This document shows, piece after piece, positions 1 through 8,886 of a DNA stretch of 47,448 nucleotides; within the stretch, counting starts at the first letter, position 1; each line of letters begins with the position of its first letter. Where the stretch lies: assembly GCA_003989085.1 (NCBI GenBank), contig RXIV01000016.1:1-47448 (forward strand). The letters run 5' to 3'. The notes below the pieces were generated by a model that was not told the origin of the DNA, made no database searches, and saw only the letters and a list, made by a program, of their open reading frames with translations. Origin of the DNA: Candidatus Competibacteraceae bacterium (lineage in GTDB: Bacteria; Pseudomonadota; Gammaproteobacteria; Competibacterales; Competibacteraceae). Both the position numbers and the translations under genes were made by a program.

Positions 1-933
1 GGACTGTTCGGCTGCCGCCGCAACAGTCGCCGTCCGCGAGGACAACGTCTGGACGCTCTGGGTGGTCTGGACGCTGACCGAGGACAATTCCGTCGCGGAA
101 GATGAAGCAGTCTGGATCCCATCCACCAAGTTACGCAGCAAACCACGCAGATTGCCGAGCATGGTCTGGAAGGCACGAGCCAGTCCACCGATCTCGTCAC
201 CCCGGTTGCCAAAGACCTCCGGCGGGTTGTGGGAGAAATCACCTTGGGCAAGTTGTTGGGTGGTGAAGCGGATCGCCTCCGCTAATGGGACCGTGATGCT
301 GCGCAAGATGCCCATCCACAGCAGGACGGCAATCATCAAGCCCAGCGCCGTACCAACGCCCAATAGCCAGCGAATCCAGCCATAGGCGGTTTCAGCGGAA
401 TCTTCAACAGCCCTGATTCGATTCGCCCCCCAGGACAGGAACTTGTCAACCGTCGCTCCGAGTCGTTCCCGGCTGGGCATTCCTTCACGGAGAAACAAGT
501 CCATCGCCGCGTCATCCTGCCCGTGGACCGCCAGATCCACCACCCGGAGGTTGGCATCACGGGCGGCGGCAATAGCCGCATCAACATTGGCGAGCAACTC
601 TTGGCCGGATTCAGTCTGGATCTCCGTTTTCAGTTCTTGCATCGATTTTTTATAGGTGTCCCGCAGCGTCTCGATTCGCGCCTGGTGTTCCTGTTTATCC
701 GTCAGGCTCTTATGCGCAACTAAGTTCCACATATTGAGATAGATGCCGTCAATCGCGGTACTGACGCCTCGCGCTTTCAACGCCTGGCTGGCTTCCGCGA
801 TCACCGTACCCGTCGCTTGGTTGAGCCTGTACGCCACACCCCAAGCAGTCGCCGCCAGCAGCATCAACAGGAAGGTCATGGTCCCGAAACCCAGTCCCAA
901 GCGCCGCCCGATAGAGAGGTTGTTCAAACTCAT
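1..933 (-). CDS. Methyl-accepting chemotaxis protein, 3' end cut by window edge
   Basis: The frame stays open from the ATG at 933 to the window edge (311 codons). The sequence shows a first membrane segment at about residues 15-36, an extracytoplasmic helical sensor region to about 188 (four-helix-bundle type by look), a second membrane segment at about 189-209, a HAMP region at about 210-262, and the start of the Ser/Thr/Gln-rich signalling helix (SSATELSSVSVQTTQSVQT). The conserved hairpin tip that contacts CheA and CheW lies outside the window. The start codon overlaps the stop of the upstream cheA-like gene in an ATGA, so the two are probably translationally coupled and work as receptor and kinase. 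The ligand cannot be read from the sequence. Confidence 0.93.
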   Translation of the reverse strand, partial: MSLNNLSIGRRLGLGFGTMTFLLMLLAATAWGVAYRLNQATGTVIAEASQALKARGVSTAIDGIYLNMWNLVAHKSLTDKQEHQARIETLRDTYKKSMQELKTEIQTESGQELLANVDAAIAAARDANLRVVDLAVHGQDDAAMDLFLREGMPSRERLGATVDKFLSWGANRIRAVEDSAETAYGWIRWLLGVGTALGLMIAVLLWMGILRSITVPLAEAIRFTTQQLAQGDFSHNPPEVFGNRGDEIGGLARAFQTMLGNLRGLLRNLVDGIQTASSSATELSSVSVQTTQSVQTLSSRTATVAAAAEQS

Positions 934-3605
934 TGAATAGGTTCTCGCGATGGTTGAAGGGGAGCGCAGACGTTCACGCAGGCATGGACGCCGGCCAACA
1001 GATGGTCACGATCGAGCTTGATCTGATACTGGTTGATTCCGATGGCCTTGCCCTTGGCAATGTCCTCTTCGCCAGCCAACGAGGTAACAGCGATGATCGG
1101 CAAATGGGCGGTGCGTGGATCGGCGCGAATCCGGCTCGCTAGGCCCAGACCGGTCAGGCGTGGCATCTCGATGTCGGTCACCACCACCCGCACCCGTTGC
1201 CATTGGTGCAGCAACAAGTCCCAGGCGACCTCGCCATCGACTGCGTCCAGCACCGTAAAGCCGTCTTCTTCCAGATACCGCTTGATCTGGGCGCGAAAGA
1301 AATCCGAATCCTCCACCAGCAGCACTGTTGCGCCGCTGGTGATTGCGGGCTGGCATCCAGCAGCGGCGGGCCGCCAGTCCGGGTGAATCGTGTCTACCAG
1401 CTCATACAGGTCCACGATTAAGGTAGTACAGTAGTTAATCAGGGCAGAACCGGCGATGCCTTTTTGCCGGTGGGTAGCCTGATCGATAAGCATCTGTGCA
1501 TCAACTACATCGACCGGCATGCCCCCTAGCAGGCCGACCTCACGGCCATGAATACTGAACACCAGCACCACCAGGTCTTGGGCGTCGTCAACCGGGCTAA
1601 CCCCAACCACATCGGCCAGCATCACCAGCGGCAGCGAACCGCCCCGGTATTGCATGGTGCGCTGCCCACCCAGTCGCTCGACCCGGTTGGCGGTAATCCG
1701 CTCGATACGTTGCACTCTCTCCAGCGGCACTGCGCAGGGTTCATTGGGAGCGTTGTGGAATAACAGCAGGGAATGGGTTTCCTGCTGGCGATCAGCTTCG
1801 GCTTGGGCGAGCAGTTCAAGGGCGCGGGCTGATCCGGCCACCGCATTCAGCCCAGCCCGGGCCGCCACCCCGGCGATATCCAGAATCAGGGCGACCGAAC
1901 CATCGCCAAGAATGGTGGCGCCGGAATACTCATGCAGGTGCTTGAGCCGTCGGCCCAATGGCTTGACCACGATTTCTTCCGTGTCGTGAAAGCCGCCGAC
2001 CACCAGCCCATAGGTCATCGAACCGGTGGTCACCACCGCAATTTCTAGCGCCGGATCGGCTTGGTCGCAGCCGCCAGCGGCCGGTTTGTCACCGGAGGGA
2101 ATAATCCCCAGCACCTGTTCAAACCGGGCCAGCGGCAGCATCCGGTCGCGCAGCAGCAATACCTCGGCGTCACCCACCACTTCAATCCGGCGCTGGACTT
2201 CTTCAGCCCGCAACCGCAGCAGTTCCTCGATATTGGCTTGGGGAATGGCAAAGCGCTCATCCCCTACCGACACGATCAGCGATGGAATAATCGCTAGAGT
2301 CAGCGGTAGCTTGATGCGGAACAGCGATCCCCTGCCGGGTTCCGATAAGATTTCGATCTGCCCGCCGAGACGATCCAGATTGGTCTTGACCACATCCATG
2401 CCAACCCCACGCCCTGACACATCAGATACCTGGCTGGCGGTGGACAAGCCGGGCAGGAAAATCAGCGCCTGTTGGTCGCGCTCCGATAACCCTTGGGCCT
2501 TTTCTGCCGAAATCAGGCCTTGGGCGATGGCGGCGGCGGCGATCCGGTGCGGATCGATACCCTTGCCGTTGTCGGCAATTTCCACCACTACTTGACCGGC
2601 CTCGTGGCGGGCTTCAATCCGCAGCAACCCGACCGGGTTTTTACCAGCGCGGACCCGCTCCTCCGTGGTTTCAATCCCGTGGTCAACCGCATTGCGGACC
2701 ATGTGCGTCAGCGGGTCGGACAAGCCTTCGATCAAACTGCGGTCGAGGGCAACCTCCTTACCCTGAATATCAAGTTCGATGTCCTTGCCCAAGGTCCGCG
2801 CCAGGTCCCGCACCACCCGGGGAAACTTCGCGAACACATTGCCAATCGGTTGCAAGCGAGTCTGCATGATGACGGTCTGCAATTCCGAGGTCACCTGGTT
2901 GATACGCTGTTCGGCGGCGGCGAGGGTCTGCGGATTGTTCTGACCCACGGCGGCGCGAAGCTGATTGCGGCTCAACACCAGTTCTCCGGCCAAGTTCATC
3001 AGGGCTTCCAGCAAACTGACATGAATCCGCAGGGTTTGGGTTTCATCGGCCAGAGCCACGGCTTCAGCGGTACGGACCGTGACCGGCAACGCTGATTTTT
3101 CCGCCGGCGGCAATGGCGAAAACGGCAGAGCCTCGGGCAATGCGATCGGCGCCGGGATCGCGGCAGGAACATCCAGCCTGTGCGGAGTCTTGACCAGCGC
3201 TTTCTGGTCCAGGGCAAGGCCGGATGACGCCAATTCGGTCAGGCTGGCGACCAGATCAGTAATGTCGATCTGGGCGCTACCCGTGGCGTCGTTAAGCATT
3301 TCACGGAGTTTATCGAAGGTGATGAGCAGGACATTGATGATCTCGGCGTTGGGGATCATCTTGCGGGAGCGTAACAGGTCCAACACGGTTTCGGCTCGGT
3401 GCGCCAATTCCTTGACTTTGCCCAACCCGAAAAAGCCGCCGCCGCCCTTGATCGAATGAGCGGCCCGAAACACCTTGTTGACCAATTGTTCGTTGATATC
3501 CGCCCCGCCCTCCTCGATGGTCAACAGGTCGGCCTCGATGGTAGCCAGGTGCTCCCGTGATTCGTTGATAAAATCATTCAGCAAATCATCATCCACCAGA
3601 TTCAC
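930..3605 (-). CDS. CheA-type hybrid histidine kinase with C-terminal receiver domain
   Basis: This 891-residue chemotaxis kinase would autophosphorylate on a histidine and pass phosphate to response regulators. An N-terminal Hpt domain carries His50 in the motif RAAHSIKGGGGFFGLG. The dimerisation and ATPase domains follow, with the N box (MVRNAVDHGIE) and G boxes (ADNGKGID, GRGVGMDVV). A CheW domain comes next, then a second degenerate CheW-like stretch (CAVPLERVQRIERI), and last a receiver domain (LLVEDSDFF, VVTDIEMPRLTG). The CheA-plus-receiver layout is that of FrzE or ChpA-like alternative chemosensory systems rather than the flagellar CheA. The start is a GTG; a second GTG three codons in (3596) has a better spaced AGG and may be the true start. 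The stop overlaps the MCP start. Confidence 0.93.
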   Translation of the reverse strand: MNLVDDDLLNDFINESREHLATIEADLLTIEEGGADINEQLVNKVFRAAHSIKGGGGFFGLGKVKELAHRAETVLDLLRSRKMIPNAEIINVLLITFDKLREMLNDATGSAQIDITDLVASLTELASSGLALDQKALVKTPHRLDVPAAIPAPIALPEALPFSPLPPAEKSALPVTVRTAEAVALADETQTLRIHVSLLEALMNLAGELVLSRNQLRAAVGQNNPQTLAAAEQRINQVTSELQTVIMQTRLQPIGNVFAKFPRVVRDLARTLGKDIELDIQGKEVALDRSLIEGLSDPLTHMVRNAVDHGIETTEERVRAGKNPVGLLRIEARHEAGQVVVEIADNGKGIDPHRIAAAAIAQGLISAEKAQGLSERDQQALIFLPGLSTASQVSDVSGRGVGMDVVKTNLDRLGGQIEILSEPGRGSLFRIKLPLTLAIIPSLIVSVGDERFAIPQANIEELLRLRAEEVQRRIEVVGDAEVLLLRDRMLPLARFEQVLGIIPSGDKPAAGGCDQADPALEIAVVTTGSMTYGLVVGGFHDTEEIVVKPLGRRLKHLHEYSGATILGDGSVALILDIAGVAARAGLNAVAGSARALELLAQAEADRQQETHSLLLFHNAPNEPCAVPLERVQRIERITANRVERLGGQRTMQYRGGSLPLVMLADVVGVSPVDDAQDLVVLVFSIHGREVGLLGGMPVDVVDAQMLIDQATHRQKGIAGSALINYCTTLIVDLYELVDTIHPDWRPAAAGCQPAITSGATVLLVEDSDFFRAQIKRYLEEDGFTVLDAVDGEVAWDLLLHQWQRVRVVVTDIEMPRLTGLGLASRIRADPRTAHLPIIAVTSLAGEEDIAKGKAIGINQYQIKLDRDHLLAGVHACVNVCAPLQPSREPIQ

Positions 3606-3821
3606 CCTGAGGTCTTTATGGCGATACCGTTTGGTTCTTTAAATCAGGTCGGGTTGTGTGGTTCAGGATTTTGATTTCATCCATTCGCCCTGAGTGGCGG
3701 CGCCCCTGTCAACATTCATCCGATTCCCGATTCCTTCTTTCACCCTTCATTAATCTTCCGTAATCTTCCGTGGAAAATAATCCCGGCGCTCCACTACGAA
3801 GCAGCTGATAAGCAGCCGGGC

Positions 3822-3860
3822 AAAAAAAACTCCCCTTGTCCATTAAATGAACGCGGGGAG
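3822..3860 (-). terminator. Rho-independent terminator after pilU
   Basis: Read on the minus strand, a CTCCCC arm (3855-3860) and a GGGGAG arm (3830-3835) enclose a 19-base loop and are followed directly by eight T residues (3822-3829). It lies about 30 bases past the pilU stop and separates pilU from the cheA-MCP pair. The rest of 3606-3890 shows no credible gene; a GTG-initiated 60-codon frame there runs through the terminator and was set aside. Confidence 0.75.
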
Positions 3861-3890
3861 ACAACGTTAAAGATTGGCCGGCCCACTCCA

Positions 3891-5042
3891 CTACACTCCA
3901 AACATCCGCCCTCGGTTATCCTGATTTTCCTCGTGAATCGCCAGATCAGCCATCCCGGCTGATTTAGCGCTGCCGGGTTCCATGCCTTCGGACAGGCGGA
4001 TTTTCAGGCCGACATTGTTCTTGGAGTCGGCATTCTTGATCGCCTCTTCCTTGGAAATCCTGCCCTCTTTGTACAGCTTGAACAATGACTGGTCGAAGGT
4101 GATAGTCCCAGATTCGGTGGACTGTTCCATCGCGTCCTTGATGTAGTCAATCTTGCCTTTCTGGATCAGGTCGGTGATGTAGGGGGTATTCAGCAGCACC
4201 TCCACTGCCGGGACCAACCCGCCGTCCAGCGCACGAATCAACCGCTGTGAAATAATGGCTCGCAGGTTCAGCGCCAAATCCATTAGTAACTGAGGTCGGG
4301 CGTCTTCCGGGAAGAAGTTGACCACCCGCTCCAAAGCGCCATTGGCATTGTTGGCGTGCAGGGTGGACAGCACCAAATGGCCGGTTTCGGCGAAGGTCAG
4401 CACATATTTCATCACTTCGCGGGCGCGGACTTCCCCAACCAGAATCACGTCTGGAGCCTCACGCATCGCGCTGCGTAAGGCATTTTCGTAGCCGTGGGTG
4501 TCAATGCCGATCTCGCGCTGAGCCACCACCGATTTTTTATGCTGGTGGGTGAACTCAATCGGGTCCTCAATCGTGATGATATGACCAGGCGAACTGGCGT
4601 TGCGATGGTCAATCATCGCCGCCAGGGTAGTGGACTTGCCGGAACCGGTCGCGCCAACCAGCAGGATCAGACCCCGCTTTTCCATAATCACTTGCCGGAG
4701 CAACGGCGGCAGACCCAGTTCTTCAACTTGTGGGATGTCGCCCTTGATGTAGCGGATCACCATCGACACTTCGCCGCGCTGCTTGAAGACGTTGGAACGA
4801 AACCGGCCCACGCCTTGCAATGGAATGGCGAAATTCAGCTCCCACTCGTGCTCAAAATCCTTGATCTGATCATCCTTCATCACCGAGTAGGCGATCTCAC
4901 GCACCTGACCTGGCCCCAGCACCTTGTTGCCGATGGGCCGCACCACACCGCCAATTTTGATGTTGACTGGAGCGCCGACATGAAAAAAAAGGTCGGACGC
5001 GCTTTTGTCGACCATCAGTTTGAGATAGGGGGTGATGTCCAT
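3891..5042 (-). CDS. pilU: Type IV pilus retraction ATPase, PilT/PilU family
   Basis: This 383-residue cytoplasmic hexameric ATPase powers pilus retraction. The N-terminal PAS-like part begins MDITPYLKLMVDKSASDLFF. The Walker A motif GATGSGKST is at residues 130-138; the Asp box (ITIEDPIEF), Walker B (DVILVGEVRAREVM) and His box (TGHLVLSTLHANNA) follow. The long C-terminal extension past the ATPase core and the N-terminal wording match PilU rather than PilT, although pilT is not beside it as it often is. A good GGAGG ribosome-binding site sits just before the ATG, inside the end of sthA. The neighbouring CheA/MCP pair may control pilus-based motility, but a terminator separates the two units, so that link is inference. 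Confidence 0.93.
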   Translation of the reverse strand: MDITPYLKLMVDKSASDLFFHVGAPVNIKIGGVVRPIGNKVLGPGQVREIAYSVMKDDQIKDFEHEWELNFAIPLQGVGRFRSNVFKQRGEVSMVIRYIKGDIPQVEELGLPPLLRQVIMEKRGLILLVGATGSGKSTTLAAMIDHRNASSPGHIITIEDPIEFTHQHKKSVVAQREIGIDTHGYENALRSAMREAPDVILVGEVRAREVMKYVLTFAETGHLVLSTLHANNANGALERVVNFFPEDARPQLLMDLALNLRAIISQRLIRALDGGLVPAVEVLLNTPYITDLIQKGKIDYIKDAMEQSTESGTITFDQSLFKLYKEGRISKEEAIKNADSKNNVGLKIRLSEGMEPGSAKSAGMADLAIHEENQDNRGRMFGV

Positions 5043-5056
5043 AAGCTTCCTCCAGT

Positions 5057-6460
5057 TCAGGCCAGCCGATTCAGACCGTTGAGCGCCGCTACCCGGTACG
5101 CCTCGGCCATCGTCGGATAATTAAAGGTGGTATTGACGAAGTACTGAATCGTGTTGGCTTCGCCCTTCTGGGCCATAATTGCTTGGCCGATATGGACGAT
5201 CTCCGCCGCCTGGTCGCCAAAGCAGTGAATACCAAGAATTTCCAAGGTATCACGGTGAAACAGCAACTTGAGCATTCCTACCGTGCGGCCGGTGATCTGG
5301 GCACGGGCCAAGCTCTTGAAATAGGCGTGGCCGACTTCATAGGGCACTCGCGCCTGGGTCAGCTCCCGTTCGGTGCGACCGACCGAGCTGATCTCCGGAG
5401 AAGTGTAAATACCGGTGGGAATGTAATCCACCAGATGATGATCGCAACTGCCATGAATCAGATGAGTCGCGGCGAACCGGCCCTGATCATAGGCCGCGCT
5501 AGCCAGGCTGGGATAGCCGATCACATCGCCCACCGCGTAGATGTGCGGCAGGGCGGTGCGATAGCTGTCATCCACTTTAACCTGGCCGCGACTATTAGGA
5601 ACGATGCCCAACGCCTCCAGCCCCATGTTAGCCGTATTGCCGGTGCGACCATTGGCCCACAGCAACACATCCGCCTTGATCCGCTTGCCAGATTTCAGAT
5701 GCAGTAAAACCCCGTCCTGTAAGCCTTCGACCTGCTCGTAATCCTCGTTATGGCGGATCATCACGCCCTGGTCGCGCAGGTGATAGCTCAGAGCATGAGC
5801 AATTTCATCGTCAAGGAACGACAGTAATTGGGCACGGGTGTCGATCAGGTCCACCTTGCAGCCCATGTTGCGGAAGATGCTGGCGTATTCACAGCCGATC
5901 ACCCCGGCACCGCAAATAGCGATGGATCGCGGCGTCGTAGTCATGCTGAGAATGGTATCGCTATCGAAAACGCGGGGGTGATTGAAGTCAATATCCTTGG
6001 GTCGGAACGGGTGCGAACCGGAAGCGATCACGAAGGCGTCGGCAGTCAGCACAGTGGGTTCGGTTTTATAGCCGGAGCGCACTTCGAGGGTCTGCGCGTC
6101 AAGGAAATTAGCGTGGCCGTGATAGATCCGAACCCGGTTGCGCTCGTAGAAGTCACGGCGCATGGCAGTCTGGCGGGCGATGACCGATTCGGCGGAGCGC
6201 AGTAGATCGGGATAGGACAGTTTGAGGGTATGACCGAGAGCATTGCGAAAGGCTGGGCTGGTGTTAAATTCGAGCACCCGGTTGATGGAGTGGCGCAGCG
6301 CCTTGGACGGGATGGTGCCCCAGTGAGTGCAGCCACCGCCAACCAGCGGGTGTTTTTCGACCGCCGCCACTGATTTCCCTTCCTTAGCGGCTTTCATGGC
6401 GGCCCCTTCGCCGCCGGGGCCGGTACCAATTACGATGACATCATAGTTCTGGTCGTTCAT
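5057..6460 (-). CDS. sthA: Soluble pyridine nucleotide transhydrogenase
   Basis: This 467-residue FAD enzyme transfers hydride between NADPH and NAD+ in the cytosol and usually lowers excess NADPH. It resembles E. coli SthA over its whole length. The FAD site is [10 protein letters not shown] near the N terminus, the NAD(P) site is [14 protein letters not shown], the second FAD motif is [20 protein letters not shown], and the C terminus is [19 protein letters not shown]. The segment [15 protein letters not shown] has one Cys and lacks the redox pair of lipoamide dehydrogenases, which is diagnostic of this family. I chose the ATG at 6460; an in-frame start 30 codons upstream adds residues unlike the family. 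It lies 14 bases before pilU and may be cotranscribed with it. Confidence 0.96.
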   Translation of the reverse strand: MNDQNYDVIVIGTGPGGEGAAMKAAKEGKSVAAVEKHPLVGGGCTHWGTIPSKALRHSINRVLEFNTSPAFRNALGHTLKLSYPDLLRSAESVIARQTAMRRDFYERNRVRIYHGHANFLDAQTLEVRSGYKTEPTVLTADAFVIASGSHPFRPKDIDFNHPRVFDSDTILSMTTTPRSIAICGAGVIGCEYASIFRNMGCKVDLIDTRAQLLSFLDDEIAHALSYHLRDQGVMIRHNEDYEQVEGLQDGVLLHLKSGKRIKADVLLWANGRTGNTANMGLEALGIVPNSRGQVKVDDSYRTALPHIYAVGDVIGYPSLASAAYDQGRFAATHLIHGSCDHHLVDYIPTGIYTSPEISSVGRTERELTQARVPYEVGHAYFKSLARAQITGRTVGMLKLLFHRDTLEILGIHCFGDQAAEIVHIGQAIMAQKGEANTIQYFVNTTFNYPTMAEAYRVAALNGLNRLA

Positions 6461-6580
6461 TGTCGCGCTCGTCGGGGTTGGCGCGGAGGGCGGCGGGTGG
6501 AGCCTCCGCTGGACTATTCTCTTGTAACGGTAGTGTAGACCTTTTACCAACCGGCGAAAAACGGACAGTCGCTACATCAT

Positions 6581-6610
6581 CATGGGCAGCAATGGGCAAC
6601 AATGGGCAAG
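6581..6610. repeat. Three tandem 10-bp repeats in the dnaX-sthA gap
   Basis: The three consecutive units are catgggcagc, aatgggcaac and aatgggcaag. They lie 34 bases past the dnaX stop and about 120 bases before the sthA start. The 10-bp period is close to one helical turn, so a protein could contact the same face at each unit. No function is known. The rest of the 183-base gap shows no gene. Confidence 0.6.
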
Positions 6611-6643
6611 GGTGAATAGCGGCATCAGGCGCAGCGCACCGCG

Positions 6644-8230
6644 CTAGCCCTCAGATTCATCGAGCGGGTGAATCGCCACGATCCGGGCATCGAAGGTCTC
6701 TACAATATCCCGGACATGCGGGTCATGACGGGCCTGATCTGAGATCACCTGCCGCCGTTCCGCCTGCTGCTGTTGACGCCGCTCTTTAGGCGTTGCTGTC
6801 GTGACACTGCCAAACTGGAACTTCAGATCAACCGGCTCCCCCAAATGCCGTTCCAAGGCAGATTTCAATCCATCCTTAACGTGCTGGCTCAACATGATTT
6901 CAAAGCGGGGTTCGAGCATCAGACAAAAATGGTTGCCTTCATGCTTCACCAGCTCACAATTTGAGGCCAAATCTTTTTCCCGGCCATTGAGCACCATTTG
7001 TTTGACCAGCAAGTCCCATTCTGAACCTGAAGCCGGTTGTGCCGAAACAGCAACCACTGGCGGCGCGGGGCGTGGGATCGCGGCAATAGCCGGGGTCGGG
7101 ACCGGCACAGGCGCTGTTGTCGCCATCGCCACCCCCTCGACCGTCGCCGGACGGAAGCACAGCATTCGCAGCAGCACCATTTCAAAGCCACCGCGCAGGT
7201 CGGGATTCAGCGGCAGGTCACGCCGCCCCAGCAAGGCAATTTGATAAAACAGCTGCACATCCTCCGGCGCTAATTGACCGGCCAGCCGGCACAGTTCTTC
7301 GGGATCGGCCGCGCCATCGTCCGGCGCGGCGTTCGGCACGACCTGAACCAGCGCCACCTGTTGCAATAGAGCCAGCAACTCGGCCAGTACCGCCGCGTAA
7401 TCGGGGGATAACTCGTCCAGTTCCGCCACCCGCTGTAACAATAGCGGCGCGTCATTAGCCGCCAGCGCTTCGAGTAAGCCGACCACCTGCTTCCTGTCGA
7501 GGCTGCCCAGCATGGCACTCACCGTCACCGTTTCCACTCGTCCGCCGCCGAAGGCAATTGCCTGATCCAGCAGACTCAGTGCATCGCGCATACTACCGTC
7601 GCCGGCGCGGGCCAGCAGTCGCACTGCCGCTTCTTCACCCGTGACGCCTTCGCGCTCCAATACCTGATTCAGATACCCGGCAATCAGGGGAGTCGGCAGT
7701 CGTTTGAGGTTGAATTGGAGACAACGCGACAGCACCGTCACCGGCAGCTTTTGCGGATCGGTCGTCGCCAGCAGGAATTTGACGTGCGGCGGCGGTTCCT
7801 CCAAGGTCTTCAACAGGGCGTTGAAGCTGTTGCGGGAAAACATGTGGACCTCATCGATCAGATAGACCTTGAAGCGACCCCGGCTCGGCGCATATTGCAC
7901 GTTCTCCAACAGTTCGCGGGTGTCATCCACCCCGGTACGGGAGGCCGCATCCACTTCGATCAGATCAACAAAGCGTCCGGTATCAATCTCGCGGCAGGCT
8001 GAGCATTCGCCGCAAGGCGTGGAGGAAATACCGGTTTCACAATTCAGCGACTTGGCGAAGATGCGGGCGATGGTGGTTTTGCCGACCCCGCGGGTGCCAG
8101 TGAACAGGAAGGCGTGATGCAGCCGTTGCTGATCGAGAGCGTTGGTCAAGGCGCGGACCACATGTTCCTGACCGGCCAGTTCGTGGAAAGTCCGCGGCCG
8201 CCATTTGCGGGCCAGAACCTGATAGCTCAT
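6644..8230 (-). CDS. dnaX: DNA polymerase III subunit gamma/tau
   Basis: This 528-residue clamp-loader ATPase opens the sliding clamp and ties the polymerase cores together. The AAA+ domain starts YQVLARKWRPRTFHELAGQE and carries Walker A GTRGVGKTT. The four-Cys zinc module is C-GECSAC (CETGISSTPCGECSAC), Walker B is YLIDEVHMFS, and sensor 1 is LLATTDPQK. A Pro/Ala/Val linker at about residues 365-400 leads to a C-terminal tau-like domain. It is shorter than E. coli tau (643 residues). I saw no clear A6G slippery site that would make a separate gamma form. The usual ybaB and recR partners do not follow; sthA does. The reading frame begins with a standard ATG. Confidence 0.96.
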   Translation of the reverse strand: MSYQVLARKWRPRTFHELAGQEHVVRALTNALDQQRLHHAFLFTGTRGVGKTTIARIFAKSLNCETGISSTPCGECSACREIDTGRFVDLIEVDAASRTGVDDTRELLENVQYAPSRGRFKVYLIDEVHMFSRNSFNALLKTLEEPPPHVKFLLATTDPQKLPVTVLSRCLQFNLKRLPTPLIAGYLNQVLEREGVTGEEAAVRLLARAGDGSMRDALSLLDQAIAFGGGRVETVTVSAMLGSLDRKQVVGLLEALAANDAPLLLQRVAELDELSPDYAAVLAELLALLQQVALVQVVPNAAPDDGAADPEELCRLAGQLAPEDVQLFYQIALLGRRDLPLNPDLRGGFEMVLLRMLCFRPATVEGVAMATTAPVPVPTPAIAAIPRPAPPVVAVSAQPASGSEWDLLVKQMVLNGREKDLASNCELVKHEGNHFCLMLEPRFEIMLSQHVKDGLKSALERHLGEPVDLKFQFGSVTTATPKERRQQQQAERRQVISDQARHDPHVRDIVETFDARIVAIHPLDESEG

Positions 8231-8421
8231 GTCGCCTCCAGACAGCGTGCCGACTTCATAGTCATTAAACGAAAGCGCAAATGGCTCCGGTTATGACCTG
8301 CATCACAGGATCGCCGGTTTTCAGCGTATGATTGATCCGTGCTGAAGCACCGAGCCGGATTCTGAACATTCACTTAGCCGAACCAACACGCTTTGCAGAT
8401 TAACAGGTTGAACAGAAGCGC

Positions 8422-8886
8422 ATGACCAGAACCTCGCATCGGGAAAGCCGCGTAGTCGCCATTGCCGCCGAAGGGCTGTTCGACCTAGTCGCCGATGTGG
8501 AGCGCTACCCGGAATTCATCCCGCTGATGCGGGAGGCGCGGATCATTCAGCGCTATGATCGCGGCTACGAGACGGAACAGGTCTTGGCGCTGGGTTTGCT
8601 GGAGCGACGATTCCGCACCCGCACTGAACTGGATCCACCACGCTCCATTGTCGTGACTTCAGCAGACCGGATTTTCCGGCGCTTTGACATCCTCTGGTCG
8701 TTTGCGCCCGTTTCCGAGGGTCAGTGCCGGATCGATTTTGCACTGGACTGCGAAGTGCGCTCGATCTGGCTCAAACCCATCGGCGATGCGCTGGTCGGAC
8801 CGATGGCGCTCACCATGGTCAACGCCTTCGTGCAGCGGGCGCGAAAAATCGTGTCGGCTCCGCCGCCCAACCACCTCATCGGGTGA
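8422..8886 (+). CDS. ratA: RatA/COQ10-type START-fold ubiquinone-binding protein
   Basis: This 154-residue SRPBCC (START-like) protein has the family signatures ERYPEFIPLMREARI, WSFAPVSEG and the C-terminal helix VGPMALTMVNAFVQRARKI. In bacteria the family is named RatA after the E. coli protein, reported as a 50S-binding toxin; the mitochondrial relatives (COQ10) bind ubiquinone and assist respiration. The quinone role fits better here because the next genes are rquA and frdDCBA. The gene is convergent with rquA and their stops overlap by 11 bases (8876-8886). In many gammaproteobacteria it sits by smpB, which is not present. The upstream 190 bases, shared with dnaX, hold only a small GTGC-TGAA-GCAC hairpin. 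Confidence 0.9.
   Translation: MTRTSHRESRVVAIAAEGLFDLVADVERYPEFIPLMREARIIQRYDRGYETEQVLALGLLERRFRTRTELDPPRSIVVTSADRIFRRFDILWSFAPVSEGQCRIDFALDCEVRSIWLKPIGDALVGPMALTMVNAFVQRARKIVSAPPPNHLIG

Noticed and set aside
3709..3891. A 60-codon GTG-initiated minus-strand frame after pilU
   Set aside because: It has no family resemblance, runs through the pilU terminator and lacks a ribosome-binding site.
8231..8421. A possible SRP 4.5S RNA gene near dnaX, as in some bacteria
   Set aside because: The conserved core with GTCAGG and GGAAGCAGCC is absent on both strands.
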